Assembly (NCBI RefSeq): GCF_030445035.2
Contig: NC_080702.1
Coordinates: 30,193,843-30,257,842 of the forward strand
Origin: Dasypus novemcinctus
Taxonomy: Eukaryota; Chordata; Mammalia; Cingulata; Dasypodidae
Length of the DNA stretch: 64,000 nt
Direction of reading: 5' to 3'
Numbering within the stretch: position 1 is the stretch's first letter; each line of letters opens with the position of its first letter. Below the pieces are notes generated by a model that was not told the DNA's origin, did no database searches, and saw only the letters and a program-made list of their open reading frames with translations. Positions 34,141-44,488 of the stretch are shown here, in pieces. A program made the position numbers and the translations under genes.

Positions 34141-34299
34141 GAAACAGAGGTACAGAGAGGTTCAGTTACTTGCCCTATTCCCCAGAGCTAGTCAATGGTA
34201 GAGCTGAGCTTTATAATCAAGCTGTGGTATAGGTTTTTAGGTGAGGAGGGGGAATGTGAATTAATGCACGATGGTGTAGAGTTTCTGTGCAAAGTGCTT

Positions 34300-34715
34300 G
34301 GGCAGTTCTGGTAATGGAAGGTGGTGAGAGAAGCACAACGTTGTGAATGTGATTAGTCCCACTTAGTGATGTACTTTGAAGTGGTTGAAATGGGAAATTT
34401 TATGTTGTAAATCTATTTCCCCAAGTCAGAGAAGAGAGGGAGAGACTAAAGAGACAGTGACAATTAAATGCAATACCTGATCCTGGACTGGGTCTAATAA
34501 TGGAGGTGTAAATGGCAAACAGGACATTTTTGAAGCATATGAAAATTTCGGACTGTAGACTGTAAGCTTTATATCAGTGTTAAATTTCTTGAACTTGACA
34601 GCTGTACTTCAAGTGGTTACATAAGTGAATCTCCTTGCTCTTAGGAAATGTACATGGAAGTATTAAGTGTTCACGGAGCAGGATGTGCTCAACTTACTTT
34701 CAAATGTTTAGAAAA
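34300..34715 (+). repeat. Old L1 3' tail fragment
   Basis: 'cacaacgttgtgaatgtgattagtcccac...gaagtggttgaaatgggaaattttatgttg' matches the common L1M 3'-end theme. It lies in unique sequence right of copy B. Confidence 0.55.
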
Positions 34716-34905
34716 TTGATAGATAAATAGTTAGAAAGATAGATGAATGGATGGCTAGTTAGCTAGATTGATGAATAGGTGGTAGGTAGATGGATGGGTA
34801 GAATAGTGACAGATGACAAAGATAGAGTGAGAGGTGATAGATGAATGAAGGATAAATGAATGGATGGACAGACAGATGATCGATGATGAGAAAAATGATA
34901 GAATG
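34716..34905 (+). repeat. Degenerate GATA/GATG tetranucleotide microsatellite
   Basis: There are irregular runs of gata, gatg and tagg units ('gatagataaatagttagaaag', 'gatggatgggtag', 'gatgatcgatgatg'). The serine/isoleucine-rich reverse frames here are artefacts. Confidence 0.8.
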
Positions 34906-35009
34906 AAACAGCAAATATGGGGAAAAAGTTGGTGATCTGAATACGAGTGGGGGTATATTGGAATTCTCTCTATGGTTTTTGTGGGTTTTTTTTCCCCTGT
35001 GCTTGAGAT

Positions 35010-36570
35010 TGTTTGCACATTTTTTATTGAGGTAAAATTCATATAACATAAAATTAACCTATTTAAAAGTACAGTCAGTGACATTTTACTAAATTTACTA
35101 AATTTAAATTCATATAACATAAAATTAACCTGTTTAAAAGTACAGTCAGTGACATTTCCTAAATTTACTAATATTTACAATGTTGTCCATCATCTTTATC
35201 TAATTTCAGAACATTTTTATCCCCTCCAAAGGAGACCTCATACCCACAAAATGAGTTCCTCCACATTCCACTCCCCACAATCCCTGTGAACCTTTAATTT
35301 TCTTTCTGTCCCTATGAATTTACTTATTCTGGATACTGCATATAAATGGAATCTTTTAAAAATGTGACATTTTGTATCTGGCTTCTTTCATGTACCATGT
35401 TTTCAAGATTTTTCCAAGTTATATCTTGTACCATTACTTCATTCATGTTTTTATAGGAGGTACTGGGGATTGAACCCAGGACTTCGTATATAGGAATCAG
35501 GTGCTCAATCATTTTAATGGCTGAACAAAATTCCAATGTATACCGAACACCTCTGAGATGTCAGACAGTGGGGAGGGGTTGCAGAGGGGAGGGGGCTATG
35601 CCTTTGCTTTCAGGTGGTTTATATAATTTTTTTTTAAACTTTGAATTTCAAAATAATTTCAAACTTATAGGACAGTTGTGAAAATAATGCAACACCCATA
35701 CAGAGTGTGCAACATTCCCCCGCTCACCCCACATACCCAGATCCACCAATTTTAGCATTTTGCCACCTTTGCTGTATCATTCTATTATCTGCCAATCATC
35801 TTCTAAATTTTCAAGAACAGGTTGTATAAATCATGCTTCTTGAACATTTAATACTTCCATGTACATTTCCTAAGAACAAGGAGATTCACCAGTGGAACCA
35901 CATCTATCAAGTTCAAGAAATTGAACATTGTTACAAAGCTTATAATCAACCTTCCAATTTTTTCATATGCTTCAATAATGTCCTTGTTGCCATTTTCACT
36001 CCATTATTAGACCTAGTCCAGTATCACATATTGCATTTAATTATTATGGTATCCTTAGCCTCTCTCTTCTTTAAAATTTAGGAGCACAGAGACAGCATAA
36101 ACTTCCCCATCTCAACCGCTCCCAAGCGCACCATTCAGAGTGAGTTATCACCTTCACAATGCTGTGCTTCCTTCACCACCTTCCACTACCAGAACTTTCC
36201 CATCTCCCAAAACAGATCTTGCACCCATTATCACTAACTCCCCATTGCCCCTTTCCCCCGCATCCGGTAACCTGTACTCAACTTTCTGCCACTCTGAGTT
36301 TGCATCCTGGCTATTTCCTAATAATGGACTCATCCAAGATCTGTCTCTCCATGTAAGAATTATTTCACTCGACACAATGTCAACGAGCAATGCTGGCGCA
36401 TGAATCAGAGCTTCATTCTCTTTTATGACTCAGTGATTTTCCATTTTGTTTCTCCAGTCATCTGCTGATGGACATTTGGGTTGCTTCCACCTTATGGCTA
36501 TTTGAATGCCACCATTATGGATATGGGGTGCAAATATCTGTTCGAGTCCCTGCTAGTTTGCATTTTGATA
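35010..36570 (-). repeat. Old L1 fragments with a 66-bp tandem duplication and a tRNA-SINE scrap
   Basis: 'attgaggtaaaattcatataacataaaattaacc' and 'tttgaatttcaaaataatttcaaacttatag' are reverse L1M 3'-end themes. A ~66-bp unit starting 'aaattcatataacataaaa' occurs twice in a row (about 35,035-35,170). At 35,455-35,525 'ggaggtactggggattgaaccc' looks like a tRNA-derived SINE fragment. No exon is recognised. Confidence 0.6.
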
Positions 36571-36574
36571 GACT

Positions 36575-36730
36575 GTTTGGAGAGCGTGACACTCTGCTAA
36601 ATAGCTGTGTGACTTTGAGCAAATTACCTAACCTCCCTGGGATGCCATTTCCCACCTGTACCATGGAGATATTGTATGATAATGAACTTTTGATCATTTC
36701 AGCCCAATGACAGGCACAAAGCAGGGACTC
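36575..36730 (+). repeat. MIR fragment
   Basis: 'aatagctgtgtgactttgagcaaattacctaacctccctggg' is the MIR core, followed by 'ggcacaaagcagggactc' of its 3' part. Confidence 0.75.
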
Positions 36731-36929
36731 CATCGATGTTGTACCTGTTGATATTGGTATTGAATCTAGAGTTATGAGAATAGATGGAACTTCAGAGCTG
36801 GGAACCACCTTCCCAGGGATGGTAGTTGAAGTCAGAGGACCATGAGATTCTTCTAGAAAGAAGGTAGGAAACCAGGGGAATCCCATGGGAGGACTGTGAC
36901 AGCACAGATCTGGGGCCGGGTGCCCCAGC

Positions 36930-37105
36930 AGTGCCATTTACTAGCTGTGTGACCTTGGATAAGTAACATAAACTCTCTGTGCCTCAGTTTCCTCATCTGT
37001 AATATGGGGATGATAATAGTCCCCATCTCATGGGCCTGTTGTAAGATTAAATGGGTTAATACATGGAAGGCGCATAGTGAGTGCTCAAATATGTTAGCTG
37101 CTATT
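36930..37105 (+). repeat. MIR element
   Basis: 'gtgtgaccttggataagtaac', 'tgcctcagtttcctcatctg' and 'atagtgagtgctcaaatatg' occur in the right order for MIR. It lies in the first ADGRE intron, close to the start exon. Confidence 0.88.
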
Positions 37106-37400
37106 ATTATTCTTGGTGCAGGAGAAGGAAAAAGGAGAGGGAGGAAAGGAATAGCAAGGAAAAATACCGGCAGTGCTAGGTCTAGAAAACAAACCCTGGA
37201 TTGGATCGGAAGGAAAATTTTGGGGATACGTGAGAGGGTCGTTTCCATAGGGTGGTGAGAAGGAAACCACAGTGCAAGGAGAAAGGAAGAGAGTGTCCAA
37301 AGCAAAGTGTGAGGGAAGAGGAGAAGAAGAGGAAAGGCCAATAAACTGTCGATCCCAGTAGCTCCCGACTGGGCAGAACCATGGACCAGGGAGCACATAC

Positions 37401-37425
37401 CTGGAGGAACTGATGTCGCCCTCAT
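37401..37425 (-). CDS. ADGRE3: ADGRE3-like exon 1: start codon and signal-peptide N-terminus
   Basis: ATG at 37,425 is followed by MRATSVPP and a split Gly codon, then the donor G|gtatgtg. Phase 1 matches exon 2 exactly, giving MRATSVPPG + LLFLLSLL. The -3 base is A, a good start context. An in-frame ATG lies 31 codons upstream (37,518) but would put a polar, Trp-containing stretch before the signal peptide, so I prefer 37,425. The first intron is 9.4 kb. The long frame through here continues past the donor into intron and MIR sequence and is not the real product. Confidence 0.72.
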
Positions 37426-37625
37426 TCTGGTGGTGCAGGTAACCCAGGGCCAGCCAGCTGCAAAAGCTTCCTGCTGTCCTTTATGCCAATCACCTGTCCT
37501 CACTGAAGGAACTCTCATGAAAATTAATGTGGGTGTCTTAGGTCAGCTGGTGTAGGAAATTGCAGCGAGAAGAATCAACTCTTCCCTGCCTTTCACCATC
37601 AGAAATTGTGGTTCTGCTTTTCGTC
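37426..37625 (-). promoter_or_regulatory. ADGRE 5' UTR and presumed proximal promoter
   Basis: This ~200-bp interval lies between the start codon and the ERV 5' LTR. On the minus strand it holds 'agaaccacaat' (RUNX core, as TGTGGT on plus at ~37,608) and purine-rich 'ggcagggaagagttg' that could bind ETS/PU.1-type factors, as in many TATA-less myeloid promoters. No TATA box is evident. The transcription start is not determinable from sequence. Confidence 0.4.
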
Positions 37626-38495
37626 TGTTAGAGGCTTGCAATAATTAACAAGCTGTAGCTCAATTTCCCCTGATAGGCATTGGGGAAAGGCTAATCCCCT
37701 CCCCCATGAGCCTACGTGTCTAAGGGCATGGCACTTCCCCATAGATAGAGATGGGAATAAAGGGAGATAAAGACTTTACTTCCTGCTATAATCCACTGAG
37801 TGTACGGGGGGAGCATGTAAACTACAATGTAAACTATCATTCATGCGATGGAGCAGTGCTCCAAAATGTGTTCACCAATTGCAATGAATGTGCCTCAATG
37901 ATGAAAGAGGTTGTTGGTGTGGGAGGAGTGGGGGTTGGGGTGTGGGGTATGTAGGAACCTCTTCTATTTTTTACTGTAACATTTTTTGTGATCTATGTAC
38001 CGTCAAAAAACACAATAAAAAATGATGGGGTGTGGGGTTGGGGACTGGGGTATATGGGAACCTCATGTTTTTTAATTCAATGTTTTGTGTGATCTATTAA
38101 TTTTTAAAAAAAGATAATAAAAAGAAGACCTTTACGACTTGCATATCAAAGGGAGATAAAGACATCGTCCCTGCCTATCAAAGGATCACCTGCTCCTCCA
38201 GGATTCCAAGGAAACCCACTCCCTAACCGACTTCCCTCTAGTCTCGCAAGGGAACATTTTCAATTCTCGGGCTTTCTGTTGGCCCCTGCCCCTCCCTCAG
38301 ACCCTCAATCCCCTCCCACCAACTATCATTTCCCCACCTAGGAAAGTTCTGTATAAATTCAAATCCGCCCCCCTTTTCCAGGAGAGGCTGAAGTCTGTTC
38401 TTCAGACCCCCTCCGTTGGGAGAGCTTCTCAATAAATTCTCTGCCTGTGGTCATATTGGTCTCCTTGTCCCAGTGAATGCCATTTTTCTCCAATA
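37626..38495 (+). repeat. 5' LTR of tRNA-Phe-type class I ERV, with an L1 inside
   Basis: It starts tgttagaggcttgca, has TATA-like 'ctgtataaattcaaatcc', AATAAA in 'tctcaataaattctctgcctg' and ends at 'ttctccaata'. It aligns along its length with the 3' LTR at 55,314-55,886, apart from the L1 insertion. The U3 is antisense-adjacent to the ADGRE start exon. Confidence 0.9.
37790..38124 (+). repeat. 5'-truncated L1 3' end inserted in the 5' LTR
   Basis: 'gagcatgtaaactacaatgtaaac ... gggaacctcatg' is L1 3' UTR. Its last ~90 bases occur twice, each ending 'tgatctat', followed by an A-rich tail. The LTR segment aagactttacttcctgctat (37,768-37,787) recurs imperfectly at 38,125-38,146, a plausible ~20-bp target duplication. 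The 3' LTR has no insert. Confidence 0.82.
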
Positions 38496-38497
38496 TT

Positions 38498-38515
38498 TGG
38501 TGCTGAAAACCCGAG
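38498..38515 (+). promoter_or_regulatory. Retroviral primer binding site, tRNA-Phe type
   Basis: Two bases after the LTR the sequence tggtgctgaaaacccgag matches the complement of the tRNA-Phe 3' end (tggtgccgaaacccggga) with a few changes including one extra A. This is the HERV-F style of class I element. Confidence 0.75.
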
Positions 38516-38889
38516 TCTGGGGTCACGTTGGGACTGATTGGCTAGGGAGGAATCTCCCCTCTGCCGTGGCTGAACGCCCACCCAACACCAGACGTTGACT
38601 CTCGGCTGGGTGAGTTAAGGATTTCTCCACCGGAGGATCCTGCTGTCTCTCTCACTCTCTTCTTCCATTGTCTGGGACAACCCACTGGGAAAACCTAGCA
38701 CTCGGTAAGGATCCTCACCATTCCCAAGGGCCACGACGGGTGGTATGCCTGCATCTTTGTGGGAAGAAACCCCTTGGCGCAGGAGACATCTGGCTCCAAG
38801 AGTGGTTTCCTTGGAGATATCTGATTGATTCGGGGATGTCTGTCTCACTCAGAATCTCCCCTGTTCTAGAGATCCTTAGTCTCACCCCA

Positions 38890-39835
38890 GCCACCTAAAA
38901 TAGGGAATTGAAGTTTAGTCCCCCCAAATCCACACCTCTTGGCTCTCTCCTTCATAACCTTCAAACTCTGTACCCAGACTTAAAAATACTCATTTTCTAT
39001 TTGACCTCTGAGAGGCCACAACACCAACTGGACAATGAAAATCAAAGACAAGAAAACACACTTTGAATTCCCAAGTTCTCCAAGACTTAAAGAACTTTAC
39101 CCAGAGCAGCAGCAGGCATGGGAGATGCCTTATTCTCAGGCCTTCTCTCATCTTGGTATCCTGCTCTTCTTTTACACAAGAAACTTCCTTAAAAGCTTTC
39201 TTCTTCCTTCTCCTGCCTCCCAAATTCCCCAAAACCTCAACTTTGATCCAGCTGATCAGACGCCCCCTGCACCTCCTCCATATGTTCCTTGGGCATCACG
39301 TCCACCCCACCCTCCTCCTTCTCTAACTCTGGTCCTTCTTCCCTCTCTGGTCCTCACCGCCTTCCACCCCAACTCTCTCCCCTCCTCATACAGGCGCTGA
39401 AGCTGGAGCTCACCTCCCCTCCCAGCTCCTCCTTGCCTTCCATACAGAAAACCCTTCCTCCAACTCACACCTCGCCGATCTTGCCCCTCCTGCACTGCTG
39501 TCTGCTTCGTCAGCACCCCAACTTCCTCCACCCTCCTCCAGTGCCCCCACATCTCCCTGAGAACCTGCTCCCTTCTTCCCACCCACCACCCGCTCTCAAG
39601 CCCAGCTCCCCACCCTCCTGGCTCCTTCCCCAGCTCCTGTCTTCCCTCTCCAGGAAGTGGCTGAGGCAGAACGCACTTGCCCTTCTCAGTCTAATCTCTC
39701 CCAAATCCAACACCTTCTCAGATCCTGTTCCTCTGAACCCTTGCATCTTACCAACACCTAGCTGTCCCTAATAACTTAGTCTACGATTGTTCGCCTCTTA
39801 CAAGGAAGAGTTCAGCTGACCCCTAAATCTAAGGA
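38890..39835 (+). pseudogene. gag: gag remnant (class I ERV)
   Basis: Across shifting frames one can follow a matrix-like start (LYPDLKILIF near 38,970), a proline-rich region with the PPPY late-domain motif (near 39,275), and a matrix/capsid junction-like FPLQEVAEAE (near 39,640). The expected Met-Gly-Asn start appears as ATA-GGG-AAT at ~38,900. Several frameshifts and stops break it. Capsid and nucleocapsid are missing beyond ~39,835. It is dead. Confidence 0.72.
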
Positions 39836-41570
39836 TATTCATAAAAGGCAATAATCCAAAATATATGTGCTAAATATCTGTCTATCTAAACTGTTAAAGT
39901 TTAACTGCATTTATCACACTCAAATATTCCTAACTGCTGCTGATTACTAGTAAAAGTGTTTCCAAACACAAGGTTGCATATTACAAGCAACACTGATTAC
40001 ATAAAGCTTAAAGGCACTAAAAATAGCCATACCAAAGGAGTAAGAATTATGAGTCAAATTAATGAACTGTATGTTTCTGTCCATGTGCCATAACTCTTTT
40101 TGCGTTGGTCTGTTTGTTCACTAGCAGTGTGTATTTTCATACCTCTGGATGGTAATATTAATTCCTAAAAGAACTCTATTCAAACGGCCAAAAATTAAAC
40201 AAGTGCTTACATTAATAAATAGGTATGCATGTTAATAAAATCTCTAAAGTGACAAAATTTTTAAGTCTTTTTTTAAAATATTTATTTATTATTATTATTT
40301 TTTAATTACATTAAAAAAATATATGAGGTCCCATTCAACCCCACCGCCCCCGCCCCCCACTCCCCCCACAGCAACACTCTCTCCCATCATCGTGATACAT
40401 CCATTGCACCTGGTAAGTTCATCTCTGAGCATCACTGCACCCCATAGTCAATGGTCCACATCATAGCCCAGACTCTCTCACGTTCCATCCAGTGGGCCCT
40501 GGGGGGATCTACAGTGTCCCGTAATTGTCCGTGAAGCACTATCCAGGACAACTCCACGTCCCGAAAACGCCTCCAATTTTTAAGTCTTGACTGATAAAAT
40601 TGCTACAAATCTCTTCCTAAAAGGTGGTTGTTGTATAAATTAAATCAAAGTTTGTTTTTCTTCACAGAATGAAATGTGAGATATTGAAAAAAAAGTGAAC
40701 AGCTCGTAGGAGTGCCGGCTGGAATTTAATGAGTTTGTTCAAGAAAGTGAGTTTTGTGCCTAGGTAAGATGGCTGGTTTTCGTAAAATCAGAATGGAAAT
40801 ATGTAAGACAAAACTTGAACGCAGATGGCAAGTTGCAGAAGGTATTGTGGTAGCACTAAGGGAACGTGTTCTGTGAAGGCAGAATTTGTCTTGAAATGAA
40901 GTAACTATACTTAATGCAGTTATGAACAAGTCATAAAAAGTTTGTAAGGCATCTCTTAAACTGAAATATTCAAATGGCAAATTACAAAAAATCATTATTA
41001 AACAGAAACTGAATTGATACTTAAAAGCCACGTCAACCTGCATATTACAGTCGTAATAGGGAAAATAATTTTAATTCCATTAGAAATGTTAAGTTTTCAT
41101 AAAATAATGAAAAAAGTAGTTTTTCCTGTATGCTCAAATAAAATACCTGCTAATGAATGTAATCATGATAACTGTATGTTCTAAAAAGTTTGCTTTGAGA
41201 CAGTTTCCAAAATCATTTTAGTAACTTGTATATGTTGGGTGTATAGAATGTGTTTTATTGTTAAGGAAAAAAATAATTTTGTCCTAAAATAAAACAACTC
41301 GTTTATCTTAAAAGCCTGAAATAGGCAAACAATTAGGACAAGCTACGAAGTCCTGACGGTCTACCACATTCTTAAATGGCATTTAGTTAAGTTAAACAAA
41401 TACTGCACCCTCTGGTGTAATTGATGAAATATGTTTCCTCATAGTATTGAGATACTGAAACCCTTCATCCCTCATTTAGCTCAGATATTAAAACCATTTT
41501 ATGTGTTAATCAGAAAAAGTTGCGCATGGAAATAAAAGCCCCCTCCAGGGTGCTTTTAAAACAATGACAC
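39836..41570. other. AT-rich insert of unknown origin between gag and pol remnants
   Basis: About 1.4 kb besides the L1 at 40,270. It is AT-rich, with no retroviral motif and no long frame, but with poly-A-signal-like 'gctcaaataaaatacc' and 'cctaaaataaaacaac' on plus. It looks like 3'-UTR or intergenic DNA placed inside the provirus. I found neither a target duplication nor a poly-A tail at its ends, so the mechanism is open. Confidence 0.4.
40270..40574 (-). repeat. 305-bp L1 3'-tail insertion with 14-bp duplication
   Basis: It is flanked by aatttttaagtctt at 40,256-40,269 and 40,575-40,588, a perfect duplication. It starts (on minus) 'ggaggcgttttcgggacgtgg' and ends in poly-A. It has the same 5' end and length as the insertion at 13,960-14,264. 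Confidence 0.93.
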
Positions 41571-41849
41571 CGGCTCAAGCAGTAAGCGGGTGGATCTCAA
41601 CTTACCCTGTAAATCGGATGTAGCCAGTACCAGTATTGGCTTTGGGTGGGGTTTGTGGCAGAGGCAAATTTCTAAGCAAATACCACTTGAGGTTTAGTCA
41701 CAACTGCGAGAAGAAAACAAAGTGCAAAAGAAGAACAATGAACCGTTGTGAGCTGCCCTCTGTGGAGAAGAGAAATCTGTGGAGAAAACATCTGGACACC
41801 TGCCAGCAGTGACAGGTAACTGTCCATCATGTCCCTGCCCCCTCCTCTA

Positions 41850-42175
41850 ACATCTCTCTTGGGACTATTAAGGCAGATGCCCTCGTGAAAATCCAAAGCC
41901 ATATCAGCAAGCCCAAAAACCAGCAGAGTGGCTCTATCAAAACAGCAAATGTCGTGGATACCAGCCCTTGCAGCGCCTAGTCCAGCAGGTCCACTGCCTG
42001 TCACTCACTAGCAGCTCATGACCATCACCCACGAGTGTCTGTTGTGCTCACTGCAATGACTGTGACAACTACCTCACTGGATGAGACACACTGGCCGAGC
42101 ACAGACTCCAGTAGCAGGACAGCGAGTGGATTACATCGGTCCCCTCCCTCTCTCGGAGGGGGCAAGGTAAGCTTT
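41850..42175 (+). pseudogene. pol: pol remnant (RNase H end / integrase)
   Basis: The frame around 42,115-42,160 reads GQRVDYIGPLPLSEG, which follows the integrase start of class I ERVs (WQ-DYIGPLP theme). Upstream, ADALVK near 41,870 resembles the RNase H end. Reverse transcriptase and protease are absent. There are frameshifts and stops. Confidence 0.6.
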
Positions 42176-42770
42176 CAGTGCTGCAGACACTGAAGCGGGA
42201 CTCCTGTAACCTTGTAACTGAATCCCTACAACAATGGACTAAGTCTAAATTACAAACTAAAGTGCCAGATGCTCCAAGCCCAAAAAGGGAAAAGAATAAT
42301 CAAATGGTGTTGCCTATGCTTCAAAGTATAGAAACTGGAAAAAACGTGGCCATTTGGATCACCGTACTGGTCTATGCAGCTCTGCTGGTTGGGAATTTAA
42401 ATCCACAAAAAATCACTCAAAAGCAGTTATGAAACCACAGTTAATAACCTAAAGTCTCCTACTCCAGCTAAAACTCTATGTGTATAAGCTCATCAAATCA
42501 TGTAATTTCAGTGTCACCCATTCCTACCATTAATGTTGAATGCTGAATGTATAATCTTATTGTTCCTTCTCCTCAGATCCTGGAGGTGATTACCTCACAG
42601 CTCACCTTAGGTTTCCTGGTTAATTCCTCTCCTTACCACAATTATAACTCTCATTCTCCTCCTATCAGCAGGCCCACACATCTCCCATGCAAAAACTCAG
42701 TTTATCCAGAAGCCGTGCAAGATGTCACCCACGATCATGTACGTGATCTTCTCCTGCAAAAGGACTAGAG
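42176..42770 (+). pseudogene. Possible pol-env transition, heavily degraded
   Basis: By position this should be the end of pol and the start of env. An 84-codon frame (42,178-42,432) has no motif I can name. It is attributed to the provirus only by context. Confidence 0.3.
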
Positions 42771-42955
42771 TGGGTAGTAATGTTTTGACGATGCTCTTGC
42801 ATAGTTTGTAACAAATGTTTCACCCCAATATGAAGAGTTGGTGGGGGTGATGTATGAAATCCCATGTGTTTATTTTGTAAGTTTGCAGTCTTTACTATAA
42901 ACTTATTGTTTATGTGTGTTCATGTATGAATGATATACTTCAATTAAAAAAGTGC
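42771..42955 (+). repeat. Old L1 3' tail
   Basis: 'cattgtttgtaacaaatgtttc'-like sequence, then 'gagttggtgggggtgatgtatg' and 'atgatatacttcaattaaaaaag' follow old L1 3' ends. It sits inside the provirus. Confidence 0.55.
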
Positions 42956-43241
42956 CACACACACACAAAGTTTAGTGCCAGCTGCAGAGCCAGAAGCAAA
43001 AATATCTCAATGTCAAAGGGGAACAATAACTGAATCCCACAACACCTTCCCGCTCTCCCTCTCCACCCAAGCATATCAAAAAGAGTTGAAAATTTTGAGT
43101 CTCCCCTGCCCCCCAAGCAGGTAACAGATAACCCCAAACCCCCACTGCTGTCCCCAATCCAAGGATGAATTAGACATCTGTGAAATCATAAATAAAACTT
43201 GTTGTTTTTACATGAACTGAACTGGTCAAGGAGAAGAAAAT

Positions 43242-44478
43242 ATTTTTTTTCTTTATTTTCTTTTAAATGTTACATTAAAAAAATATGAGGTCCCCATATA
43301 CCTCCCACCCTCCCTACCCCACTCCTCCGCCATCAACAACCTCTTCCATCATGGTGGTACATTCACTGCACCTGATGAATACATTTTGGAGCCCTGCTGC
43401 ACCACATGAACAGTGGTCCACATTGTAGTCCACACTCTCCCCCATTCCACCCGGTGGGCCATGGCAGGACATACAATGTCCAGCATCTGTCCCTGCAGCA
43501 CCACCCAGGACAACTCCAAATCCTGAAAATGCATCCACATCATATCTCTACTTCCCTCTCCCTACCATCAGTAGCTACCGTGGCCACTTTCCCCACATCA
43601 GTATTACAATTTCTTCCCTTACTAATCACAATAGTTCCCCAGTAGAACACCAGTAAGTCCACTCTAATCTATACTCTATTCTTCCATCCTGTGGACCCTG
43701 GGATGTTTAAGTCTAGCTCCCTTCTACTTGAAGAGAGGGCTTAGATTCCACATGGATGATGGATCCAATTCTGCTTTCAGTTGTAGGCACTCTTGGCTCC
43801 CTGGTGTGGTGGTTGACCTTCTTGATCTCCCTGATTGCTGGCTAGAGTACATTCATTAAACCAGAGGGTAGGAGTTCAGGTCTGTTGAGGCTCAGCACCT
43901 GGCTCTCACATGGACAGTGCAGAGATTCAGGTCCCCTGAGTATACACCAAACCCCAGCGCCAACCACAGGTCTGGTAAAAGTAACAGGAGAGGCATGTGT
44001 AGAAAGGTCGTATCTGAGTCCAACTCAACCACAGTCAGGAACACAAACTCCAAAGTAGGGCCAAGTGACATGGCACTGAACTCCATCTGCCATGACCATA
44101 GAACCTGTGGGTCTCTGTAGCCCTCAGAAGAACCAATACCTGGGGTTGTATCTACTTTGACTGTCTCTGGGACACTGCTGAGGTGTCATAAGTGTTACCC
44201 TTCTGATGACCTCCCGACTCTTTTTTGGAGACTCATAGCCACATCAACTCATTTGTCCTTTCCATTTCCCCCTTTTATTCAAGGCCAAAAAGCATTTCGG
44301 ACACCTGATATTATATGTAGGCTGAGATATTCTGCTGGTCTGAGTTGACCCTTTTATTCAAGGTCATTTTCTAGTTACATCATCAGCTGGTACTTGTTCT
44401 TATAGCTACATAGCATTCCATTGTATGTATATACCAGATTTTATTTATCCATTCATCTGTTGTTGGGCTTTTGGATTG
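43242..44478 (-). repeat. Older 5'-truncated L1, left part (3' UTR and ORF2 end)
   Basis: From a T-rich tail at 43,242 the reverse L1 3' UTR runs to ~44,390 and then jumps to the ORF2 end ('cattccattgtatgtatatacc'), so this copy lacks the middle of the 3' UTR. Its other part is at 54,200-54,834. The outer target duplication is agaagaaaat at 43,232-43,241 and 54,835-54,844. Confidence 0.88.
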
Positions 44479-44488
44479 ATTCCAACTT

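Larger units (their letters stand above)
23497..34220. repeat. Segmental duplication, copy B (ADGRE exons 2-4 block)
   Basis: This is the partner of 8,911-22,207. It carries functional-looking splice sites on all three exons. Copy-B-only insertions are the SINE at 31,882 and the retrocopy at 29,968. Similarity to copy A ends near 34,220 ('gagctgagctttat'). Confidence 0.93.

Noticed and set aside
36853-37518. 221-codon minus-strand ORF containing the ADGRE start exon
   Set aside because: Only the first part is exon. It crosses a good donor at 37,400 and continues into intron and MIR sequence.
39289-39771. 160-codon proline/serine-rich ORF
   Set aside because: It is an out-of-frame reading of the gag proline-rich region; the gag-like residues are in other frames.
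42178-42432. 84-codon plus-strand ORF as a host gene
   Set aside because: No motif, no splice context, and it lies between pol and env remnants of the provirus.
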